NCBI GenBank assembly: GCA_947172415.1
Contig: OX359190.1
Span: forward strand, 6,324,001 to 6,388,000
Direction of reading: 5' to 3'
From: Chondrosia reniformis
Taxonomy: Eukaryota; Porifera; Demospongiae; Chondrillida; Chondrillidae
Length of the DNA stretch: 64,000 nt
This document shows, piece after piece, positions 57,801 through 64,000 of this stretch. The notes under the pieces are model-generated. The model had not been told where the DNA came from. It made no database searches and worked only from the letters and a program-made list of their open reading frames with translations. Numbering within the stretch: the stretch's first letter is position 1; each line of letters begins with the position of its first letter. Both the position numbers and the translations under genes were made by a program.

Positions 57801-60410
57801 CTCTTTTATACATATCTGATGTCATTATACATTGAAAAGCATATAAACATATACCGTTATAGCATGTATATAGATATCTGATTGAAGTTTCTGGGTAATA
57901 CTTTTCTATATATCCATTCATACAAAAGATAGTTTCCCTTAGGATGTCTGTTCCTTCATCTAAAAGAAGAGTTGCCATTTCTGAGCATTTAAAGGAAAGA
58001 TGTAGTTAGATAATTAAAGTTCCCAAATTAAAGCTAGTGGAAGTTTCCCAGTTTGTATTAGATCATCACTGCATGTTAACTGGTGCACCATTTATGGTTT
58101 GATACCATACAAAAAGAAGCATTTCCATATCAGATGAAATGCTCCAAGAAAGGTAAATGGCTTTGCTTTGGATTTGCTCTCCATGATTAATTTGCTTACT
58201 CTTGAGGATGGCTTCAATGTTTTAAATAGAAACATGGAATTGCCATTTATGAAACCACAGAGGAAGTACCAAGGCTAATCAAAAGACGGTTGTTGATGGT
58301 AGAGAGAAGGTATAACATGTTTGGTCAGGCAATAGCCTTTGCAGTGTGTTCAATTTGGATTATTTTTCACCTTGAACAAGATAGGACATTAAAAACTAGC
58401 CATGCCGGTGGAACCAAAACATGAAAGCAATGCAGATAGATTGGCAAAACTGAGGCCATTGGTAATCAGAAAAGCAGCCAAGCCACTATGTTTTCCAAAA
58501 CACTCAATGTTTAGACAGTTGTAAATTATCATCACAGCTGAAAAATCTCACCAGGACTCATTCTACAGACAAGTCACAAATAGGGAGTTATATGAGTGGC
58601 TGTCTGTGGGGAGACTCAGACCTCAAACTGAGGCTCTGATTCTCGCAGCCCAAGATGATGTGCTGCACACTAGGTGGTACCAAAAACAGGATACTGAAGA
58701 ATTCTAGCCTCCTAATGTGCAGAGAACGTGGGAAGGCTATGGAAACACTCAAACACATACTAAATATGTGTGAGCTCAAGGGATTTTCTCTCTACAAAGA
58801 GAGGCATGACCGGGCAATACTGATAGTGTTTTGGAGAATGTTGAAAGAATATGGATTCAAGCAGGAAGAGCCCTGGTACAGATTAAAAGCAAAACCAGTC
58901 TATGAGAATGAGTCTGTCAAAATCTTGTGAGATCCTAGTATCCCTACTGATGAAGAAATAACAGAAAGAAGGCCAGACTTAGTGGTTGAGGACCGGCTAT
59001 ATAAGTCAATCTTCATTATTGAGATGTTGGTTCCTACTAACAGCAATCTTGATGGAAGATGGCAAGAGAAGTTCCAAAAGTACCAGAAACTGGCGGCCGA
59101 GATGATTTGGTTGATTTTGGTTGTTCTATAAAGGCTAGAGAGGTAGACAAATTATTTTGCTCCTGGATATTGCTCAGAGTCATTTAGGAAAATGGTGTAT
59201 TAAATTTTTCATGTAGAGCTAATAAATGTGACAGTTCAGATGCTGCCCCAGAATACAATAGCCATCATCCAACTAAAGTATTATACGTAATTTCAAACAT
59301 TATGTTTCATGTGATTGAAGCAAGTGTAGTTGGAGCAAAACCAGTCTTAAGCAAACCATCAATGACTTAGAAGATACATGGACTGGTGTAAACCTGCAAC
59401 CATATAAAATTGCTACCTTCATGTTAAAGTACTGCCAGTTGATTGTAATGACTGTATCAATTCCTATCCTAGTGGATGTTGATAAAGCTAGTCTTCAGGA
59501 GGAAATTAAAAGGATTAATTTGTTGAGTCAGCTCACTGCATCAGAATATTTAGATATAGACATGTGTATAGACACTGAAGCTCCACACACTGGTGATGGC
59601 ATCTTGCAACTAATTCAGCTGGATGATGATGAAGAAGAGGATGATGATGAGGATGAGGCTTACAAGAAATGAGCCTGATATACTGAAGTTACACTTAAGA
59701 TGGGGTTCCAAAATAGAAAGATTCCTCCAGCTGTAATAAGCAGAATGATGGCTTTACAGAAGAGGCGAATTCTCCAATAAGGAGAATTGTAGAGTGCATG
59801 TATGTAGCAATGTGGAATTCCCTACTCAAAAGAAAATTACTCATTATCCAGTACCAAAAGCTTAGTCTGCAGTTAGAATTACATGCGTAGATATGCCTTA
59901 TAAGATATGGCTTTTTCACTTGTTTTATTTTTCAATACTGTTTGACTTATCCAGCAACCTAACATCTTTCTGTTACAAATTGCATCCAATAATCTAGTCC
60001 TGACTGTATATATACATATATATATTTATTATGAGTTGAAACTAGGCATAGGTTGCAAGTGGCTTTAATATTTCTGGCAGATTTGGCAAGTCTTGTGTAC
60101 ATACCCCTGAGGAATTATAATTCCAAGTTGGTCTTAGTTTGAACAAAATATACTCTTAAACTGTTACCATTCCACCAGCTGCAACCTAGGATGACTGCAA
60201 TATGTCTCTATATACGTACATTATGTTCTGTGATTACATAATGTTCTGTGATTACACATGTTTTCTTTGCTATATAGATGGTGTTCCAGTAACCTTTAAA
60301 CATGAACATGTGAGCATACCCTTGTTCGTAGTGTACTCTCTCTTGGCGGCTGTTGGAATAATTTTTGCCATTCTGTGTTTAATTTTTAATTGCATTTTCA
60401 GCAATAAAAT
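39828..60410 (+). CDS. GABA-B-type class C GPCR, extracellular domain to TM1 (partial, 11 exons)
   Basis: Exons: 39828-40079, 40231-40266 (36 nt), 40434-40574, 41883-42053, 45718-45825, 45900-45965, 48939-49160, 52528-52806, 53128-53209, 55367-55453, 60278-60410; all borders GT/AG, phases agree, 525 codons so far. Residues 1-22 are a hydrophobic signal peptide. The Venus-flytrap domain follows (about 28-480): IIGADCSVSTQPVAS, FWNLVQISTVSTSPRLSDN, YPTFLRVVAPDNT then MQHYGWEHIAVITQEED, GRVIFLNCYHDYAIEILC, AWITFGWYLNDFW and TLSYDAVWVAAKAL. These follow the order and spacing of GABA-B receptor subunits, closer to subunit 1 than to other class C receptors. The first transmembrane helix is residues about 496-519 (PLFVVYSLLAAVGIIFAILC). 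There is no cysteine-rich linker between flytrap and helix, as expected for GABA-B types. The last exon ends on GTAAGT in phase 2; the other six helices should follow, not found before 64000. Ligand unknown. Confidence 0.87.
41053..41300 (+). repeat. Dispersed repeat A, copy 2
   Basis: Inverted relative to the copy at 9935-10197 and lies in the intron between receptor exons 3 and 4. Starts with aaaatggcggac and ends with a G/C-rich 'ttcgagtttgggggc' edge. Confidence 0.6.
42633..42833 (+). pseudogene. Harbinger Myb/SANT-like DNA-binding protein, head only
   Basis: MADNRERGRTWNDAEVAALI followed by AAWSDESVQLQLQG and a VRNEIPF segment: the first helices of the trihelix/Myb-like domain that accompanies PIF/Harbinger transposases ('W---Ev-aLI--W-de--q--L'). 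After about residue 45 it passes into unrelated sequence and stops; the rest of the gene is deleted. Confidence 0.6.
42722..42952 (-). pseudogene. Harbinger transposase N-terminal fragment
   Basis: Minus-strand frame with SRLRSQTFWRTVAAGWNDTE then WKKNFRIS, the 'R-RS--WW--V--g--d--Wk-nFRmS' block found ahead of the DDE_4 domain in PIF/Harbinger transposases. No catalytic domain remains. It converges on the Myb-like head, as expected if one deletion removed the middle of a two-gene element. Confidence 0.55.
43176..44280. other. Receptor intron, nothing recognised
   Basis: AT-rich, with one G/C-richer island (43800-44130). Frames there show no family motif. Confidence 0.4.
44290..45610 (-). 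pseudogene. LINE fragment: ORF1 C-terminus plus endonuclease
   Basis: Minus-strand order: an ORF1-like coil and RNA-binding region (45604-45389: RKLNLLFGNVEERKDDAGRM; 45413-45225: NRLLLVRINLMFEKFQILRN then SVLEDLTKERK, the C-terminal domain seen in L1-type ORF1), then an apurinic endonuclease (45143-44323) with IKIIQWNIEGWSNK, PDI, a broken VLIAGDFNTRIGDV and FTYVLGRGQFAVDHCIT. RT is missing. Several stops. It lies in the receptor intron, in the opposite orientation. Confidence 0.65.
45966..47750. other. Receptor intron, nothing certain
   Basis: Two open frames (46623-46889 minus, 47293-47643 plus) have no recognisable motif. The second is low-complexity in composition. No repeat termini located. 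Confidence 0.35.
47752..48850. mobile_element. Penelope-like element as a near-perfect palindrome
   Basis: 47757-48186 is an inverted copy of 48482-48848 (roughly 85-90% by eye), with about 300 unique bases between. Each arm carries the family terminus, a 'tgaagaagac-ct-agg-tcgaa' hairpin motif and the GIY-YIG C-terminal coding region. Inverted, partly duplicated insertions are known for Penelope-like elements. Confidence 0.7.
48330..48640 (+). pseudogene. Penelope-like GIY-YIG endonuclease domain
   Basis: The frame 48330-48395 reads KGIVYKIPYSGCSAVYIRES, the GIY-YIG entry motif (here IVY ... VYI). After a one-base shift near 48388 it continues VRLAEHKRVVR, NNGIAVHYLKTGHSIAWEKA and NWHRRGIKEAIRIQK, which is the usual endonuclease tail after the RT of Penelope elements. 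RT itself is absent. The downstream frame to 48849 appears to be 3' non-coding sequence. Confidence 0.7.
49390..50215. repeat. Inverted-repeat unit enclosing repeat B copy 2
   Basis: 49396-49475 (acaatatactaaggtaatct ... gaatgggcatagtatc) is repeated inverted at 50083-50212. Between them lies repeat B in plus orientation (about 49500-49960; open frame 49554-49835). A (TTTA)n run sits at 50140-50175. It lies within a receptor intron. Confidence 0.6.
50580..50728 (+). ncRNA. Hairpin with hammerhead-like core
   Basis: Arms 50580-50625 (gaataaagccttgttgagcg ... atgaatttactaat) and 50684-50728 are inverted copies. The loop holds CTGATGA (50653-50659), a short helix gacc/ggtt and GAAACGTC (50673-50680): the hammerhead ribozyme consensus CUGAUGA-stem II-GAAA, with outer arms able to form stem I and AC/GU a minimal stem III. 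There is one extra A after CUGAUGA relative to the textbook core, so activity is uncertain. Confidence 0.45.
50880..51310 (-). repeat. Dispersed repeat B, copy 3
   Basis: Inverse of 49500-49960 and same orientation as 10240-10680. Retains a 90-codon frame (51016-51288) differing from the other copies at a handful of residues. Confidence 0.65.
51295..52130 (-). pseudogene. Ty3/gypsy pol fragment (RNase H end to integrase)
   Basis: 52123-51875: YQYDVFRPTKEHSNADAFFR (the end-of-RNase H 'HsNADAlSRLPL' motif) and EDPVLSCMLDYTRKR. 51675-51295: integrase core with HVDFTGPFQGKYYLLEVDAH (first Asp), LPEQLVSDNGPQFSTF (second Asp) and IKQIHTLPYHPAS. The third catalytic Glu is lost, where the fragment joins repeat B. 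Stops in the linker. It lies in a receptor intron, antisense. Confidence 0.75.
53318..53481. repeat. Palindrome with degenerate hammerhead-like motif
   Basis: gaaattgcaaatgagcacag ... aatttgaacagttt (53318-53370) and its inverse (53425-53481) flank a loop that carries, on the minus strand, CTGATGAAGACC ... GGGTCAAACTGTTC. It resembles the hairpin at 50580-50728 with the same loop content. Confidence 0.55.
53622..53657 (-). ncRNA. Hammerhead-like core with perfect stem II
   Basis: Minus strand: CTGATGA, A, then GGTAGC-loop-GCTACC (six paired bases), then GAAACGTT. Same architecture as at 50653-50680 but with a different stem sequence that still pairs. Confidence 0.45.
53660..55366. other. Receptor intron, nothing certain
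   Basis: AT-rich. A 'aaaacaatttaggggcagcc' word at 54980 belongs to the short repeat also at 11390 and 11750. No ORF with family motifs. Confidence 0.4.
55480..57300 (-). pseudogene. Ty3/gypsy element with Gag fused to RNase H by deletion, then integrase
   Basis: Minus-strand order: Gag piece (57300-57070: MKRVTTFFKVNTVPADKLVV, YGLLRHYLALVNPAKKSIKE) directly joined to RNase H (57060-56690: DEQSFLISTRMG then LPLVP; broken TVLGPTSGIPSLTAARLQRW; YSIHFCCTQDHANAD); linker with KELHRFHSGVVARSYFRWPS and the zinc-binding IESLAKNCTACQEDK; integrase core (56230-55955: LVSGNGLQFTSHMFEVF, with N where the second Asp is expected; RIKHISCTLYHASTNGLAER); and the GPY-like tail to 55471. Protease and RT are deleted. 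Multiple stops. Dead copy in the receptor intron. Confidence 0.75.
57301..57980 (-). repeat. Probable 5' LTR/leader side of the gypsy copy
   Basis: Non-coding; it lies immediately upstream of the Gag start in minus-strand sense. The word gtggtatcctacaaattggc next to Gag is a possible primer-binding site region. The LTR borders and a second LTR could not be defined by eye. Confidence 0.3.
58560..59150 (+). pseudogene. Non-LTR retrotransposon C-terminal fragment (CCHC-type knuckle)
   Basis: Plus-strand frames give CRERGKAMETLKHILNMC (the 'C--Cg---ET--HIl--C' knuckle after LINE RT), then YKERHDRAIL and, after a TGA at 58928, DEEITERRPDLVVEDRLYKS, IIEMLVPTNSNLDGRWQEKF, QKYQKLAAE. The block order is familiar from the 3' coding end of some metazoan LINEs. 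The RT upstream is too decayed to read. Confidence 0.6.
59421..59672 (+). pseudogene. Acidic ORF, possible transposase C-terminus
   Basis: 83 codons: DVDKASLQEEIKRINLLSQL, then a D/E-rich tail (DDDEEEDDDEDE). The acidic tail and preceding 'L--d--CID' style recall C-termini of pogo/Tigger-like transposases, but no catalytic motif is seen upstream. Weak; a chance frame is possible. Confidence 0.25.
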
Positions 60411-60770
60411 GTAAGTTGCAAATGTATGTGTATGAGGTTTATTTGTTTATGTAATAGCATGTAGCTCAGAGGTGAGAATTATAATTAACTGAAGTGTAAT
60501 ACAAAGCTGAGGCCAAGTAATTATATTTTGGCTAGCCTATGGCTATAACGTTTAAATACCTACGTATATAGATTGAAAATGTTGTTTTGCAACACTTTGG
60601 GCCTCCTAGAAGAGATATAGTTCTGCCATTTTCTAATTCAAAGTAGCTGAAGCTAATTAACCCTTAATGTCCTGAAGACCACTTCAATACCTTGCAACTG
60701 GCACTTGCAAAACTTTGATTAATATGGCTAAAATGTTTAAACGTATTGTAGGGGTATTACTCACATTAAA

Positions 60771-61004
60771 AATAATAAAAATTTTCTACAAAAATAGTAG
60801 AAGATGTAGGGATGGCACAAAAAGCATAGAAACAAGAAAGGGATCTTACACAGTGAAGAATTATTTATGCATGAATCATACAACACCCTTGCTTGTAGGA
60901 TTCGTGCATAAATAATTCTTCACTGTGTAACATCCCTTTCTTGTTTCTATGCTTTTTGTGCCATCCCTACATCTTCTATTATTTTGTAGAAAATTTTTAT
61001 TATT
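60771..61004. repeat. Snapback repeat with about 107-bp arms
   Basis: 60771-60877 and 60899-61004 are inverted copies with only a few mismatches, separated by about 21 bases. The arm word ccatccctacat recurs at 61469-61480. It lies about 360 bp after receptor exon 11, in the next intron. Confidence 0.85.
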
Positions 61005-62700
61005 CTCTAGTTTCCGTACTTTTTATGGAGCATAAGCTAGGAATTATATAATAGACCATTTTGGTTTCGCAATCTTCGACTGAATATGACGTCATTAAAA
61101 TGGCGAATTTATTGAATTAATTGACTCTTGGGCCACGAATACCGTCATGCTCAATAATAACGTTATCGCTCTCGCTTCTACAAAAGAATACAGCGCGGAA
61201 AATTTGGAGTATTTTCGCTTCAGAAGTATCCCGAAAACTTACTTCCTTGTTTAGTTACAGCGGGCGAAGAAGATGAAGAAGAAGAAAACGAAAATGGGAT
61301 ATTTCAAAGTTCGCCCATTTGCTAGCGGAACACGGTCGCTTGCCTTTAAGGCCAGTTTATAGCATGGCTGGTGTATTTTTAACTATACATAGCTTTTTTC
61401 GGCGATTTTCAGCCTATTTCGGATTTTCGCTCTTATACCAATGTATAGGGAAAACGAAACAACCCGTACCATCCCTACATAGAGAGTACTACCGTACTCT
61501 CTGATATTGATACGTATGCAACATACTATACTACTATACAAAAAATATACTGACATAATAGGGTAGTTGCCAATATAAAAGATGCGGAAATATTTCTAAA
61601 CGTTTTCCCTCAATATTCGGTTAATGGCTCTTATTAAGGAATCCTGGGTAGAAAATAATATTGTCTAAAGTATGGAAAAAGAAAAACTACATGCAGTAGG
61701 ATATGTTTTCTAACTACGAACCACTAAAGTGGTTTTCTGGACATAACGGGAATACGAGAAATCGTAATCCAGGATGACTATTGAATTTTTGCCATATTTG
61801 GATTGCCACTTGCATTCTATTCATATTACCATACTCCTCTCATGATCAACCAAGTAGCTGAAATCTTATCTTAGTTGGGAGACTGAGTCCCCTTAAATGA
61901 AAGTCAGTGATAACCTCCCAGTCACCGGGAAGACATAAATTACCAAAAGAAGAATGACAACAGTTTCATTCTTAGTATTCATCAATATAGGATATGTATA
62001 GGATATGTAGATGTATTTCTGGTTATGACTGTCGTCAGCTTATTAATCTATCACAAGTGAAATTCTTGTGGTTTCATATATGTGAAGTTGTAAGATGATA
62101 TTTCTATAAGTGTAAACTGTATACACCTTTATACACACTTAGTGCAATTAATCTTTAACTGTGAGCATTCGAGGTCACCTACATTTTGACTTTAAGTTTC
62201 ACTAAAAAGTTTCACTTGTTTAACTGAAGACAGTCATTCAAATTCACCACCAGAGATATACCACACTGATGAGCCCTGAGGAGGTTAAAAATCCTCTTGA
62301 TATTTCTTTGGATGATGTTTTGTCATCTTAGATAACTGCGAGATTGTCATACCTTTGGACTTCAGTCGCCCAGTCAAGGTAGGACTTTGTTCACCTGCTT
62401 GGTCAAACATAAATCTTCCAGAGATCATTCTTATTATGCCAAGCCATTGCACAAGTTTAGTGCAATTAACTCCCCTTTTAAGTATATCTTCACATACATA
62501 CTTAAGGGAAAAACAGTTTGCTGTAAATTTTTCACCCTTTTTAGTAGTTAATTTGTATAGCTCTGAATATCCTGAATTGTCCACTCTCTCAAATATTGAG
62601 GAAACCATGCATTATTGTTAGGTGCCTAATATAATGGTGTGATAAAAAATGTTGTACATATTAAAGATCCACTATAAAAAATATTCAGTAGGGATTTTGG
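61005..62700. other. Receptor intron or 3' side, no exon found
   Basis: Searched by eye for the remaining GPCR helices without success. G/C-richer part at 61060-61480 looks like part of the repeat that includes the snapback. A 107-codon minus-strand frame at 62285-62608 has no recognisable motif. Confidence 0.35.
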
Positions 62701-64000
62701 ACTGCGTTGATTTCAGATGATATTGAAAGAATCCTTTCGGATTTGGGACCATTAATAATGCAGTCTGTTGAAGAAAATTCTTTTTCTTGAACATTTCGTC
62801 CCTAAGGGTCGTCATCAGCATGCGACATGCCACAATGAATGCCCTTCTTTATATAGGATTTAGACCTCCTTACGTAGCACTTCCGGTCACATGACCTCCA
62901 CTCCCTGGGCGAATAAAGGGGTCCACGATGGATCTAGAATCAGACCAATATCAAGGTTCATCATTGGTCTTCTTTGTTGGATCTCAAAGGCTTCAAGAAC
63001 CCTTCATTTTACCCAGTTGTCCTCCCACACAAGGATCCTTGCTTCTTGCCAATTAATGGCATTTGCAGTCTTATTGGATATACAGCAAGGCAATTCCATT
63101 CTTGGGATCCTTGTTCTTCACCGCCCTCTTGTGCTCTGTCCTACGGACTTGCAGTGTCCTCCCGGTCTCGCCAACTGCGTAGCTGACGTAGCAGCCAACA
63201 TAGCTGAGCATTCTGCACAGGGAATCGAGTACACAACTCCTTTCACATCCATTATATCTGGCATTTCCTTCACTTTTGTGAGGGATTTCCTGAAGGTATT
63301 TCTGGAACTAAATGTCGTTTGTACACCCAATGGCCTGCACATTCTGCTGATCTTCTCACTGTTGCCCTAGATGTACGGCAGAAATACTCTGGCTCCCTTG
63401 GTTAGTCACTCCAAGAAACATCTTATCTCCTCTTCCGCTTCTTCACAACTGCTCATTGAGGTAGCTTTTAGAATATTCTGAACATGCTTCCTTTCACCTG
63501 CCAAGGCAGAATCATGTTGGAAGTCTGTTCAGCTCTGTAGTGGAGGCGGTCTACGATACTTTGGACTTTACCTTGGATGGTGGCGTGAGCTGTAGTGGAA
63601 GTAATGGTCAGTGTGGGTGGGCTTCCTGTAAATGCTGGTGGTCAGTTTGCTTTCATCCTTTTTGACATGGACATGGAGAAAAGAAATAGATCCTTCGGTC
63701 TATTTCTCCATGGTGAATTGGATCTCTGCGCATTGACCATTGACCATGTTTCCACATGATGAAAGGTAGTACAACCACAGTGAAGGCTTCAATGGGGCTG
63801 TTGTCAGTGCCCTGTGCTCAAAGTCCAGGATGTAGAAGTTGGCTATGACTGGTGACTAGGGAGAACCCATGACCGCACCTTCCACCTTCTCATAGAATAT
63901 ATTTCCAAACTGAAAGTAGGTGGTAGTGAGGCACAGTCTGGTAAGAGGCACGATGTCGGTTGGCAGCATGGTCATCCTGGTCTTCAGGGTGTCATCATCC
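62700..64000 (-). mobile_element. Penelope-like element, 3' part, running off the window
   Basis: Minus-strand coding order from the window edge: RT end, GIY-YIG endonuclease, then a non-coding tail (about 62890-62700) containing a hammerhead-like CTGATGA-hairpin-GAAA word (62818-62791). The 5' part lies beyond 64000. Confidence 0.75.
62894..64000 (-). pseudogene. Penelope-like RT and GIY-YIG endonuclease, partial
   Basis: From 64000 downwards: DDTLKTRMTMLPTDIVPLTR, TYFQFGNIFYEKVEGAVMGS followed by a stop and SPVIANFYILDFE (RT motifs around the conserved GSPLSP), later KLTTSIYRKPTHTDHY (a Penelope hallmark block), then MCRPLGVQTTFSSRNTFRKS, KGVVYSIPCAECS (GIY-YIG entry) and a broken GETGRT-like region to 62894. 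Stops and shifts are frequent. A catalytic YVDD block is degraded in the visible part. Confidence 0.75.

Noticed and set aside
62285..62608. 107-codon minus-strand ORF as a missing receptor exon or gene
   Set aside because: Wrong strand for the receptor and no helix or family motif.
1..64000. CRISPR array, tRNA or rRNA gene
   Set aside because: No regularly spaced direct repeats with unique spacers, no cloverleaf with A/B boxes, and no rRNA-like conserved stretch was noticed on reading; a tRNAscan or Rfam run would be decisive.

Overview
This is eukaryotic, AT-rich, transposon-dense DNA. The two recognisable host genes, both on the + strand, are spliced with GT/AG introns and are metazoan in character: the C-terminal part of a C2CD5-like gene (about 11.9-31.5 kb) and the extracellular half of a class C receptor of the GABA-B type (39.8-60.4 kb, running on past the window). 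The repeat load (Penelope-like, Ginger, Tigger/pogo, PIF/Harbinger, Ty3/gypsy, DIRS-like and several non-LTR families) points to an early-branching invertebrate. My best guess is a demosponge, but that is inference, not proof.

Layout. 0.8-5 kb: minus-strand remains of a Ty3/gypsy gag and a DIRS-like gag plus reverse transcriptase. 6.7-8 kb: relics of a two-gene element (IS3-like integrase head and a 'GGFELLR'-type ORF). 8.2-11.4 kb: MITEs and snapback repeats. 11.9-31.5 kb: ten C2CD5-like exons with matching phases. Its introns hold a non-LTR element (12.9-15 kb), Penelope-like relics, and a nested stack at 19.2-24.4 kb (an intact-ended 3.9-kb Ginger-type transposon plus a Penelope-like/LINE insertion inside an older pogo-type element), followed by another non-LTR element (24.4-26.9 kb). 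33.9-36.6 kb: a complete-ended Tigger/pogo element bounded by TA, carrying a broken DDE transposase and, divergently, an intact small HIRAN-like gene. 39.8-60.4 kb: eleven receptor exons (signal peptide, Venus-flytrap domain, first transmembrane helix). Their introns contain a collapsed Harbinger element, a LINE ORF1/endonuclease fragment, a palindromic Penelope-like element, hammerhead-like hairpins, two gypsy fragments and a LINE tail. 62.7-64 kb: a Penelope-like RT/GIY-YIG copy leaving the window.

Almost all mobile-element coding sequence is broken, often by what look like CpG-to-TpG nonsense changes and single-base shifts. The HIRAN-like ORF is the exception. The most unusual items are the HIRAN-bearing Tigger element, the Ginger element whose single spliced product joins integrase, cysteine-rich, Ulp1 protease and PHD modules, and a recurring CTGATGA-hairpin-GAAAC motif whose stem differs in sequence but keeps its pairing between copies.
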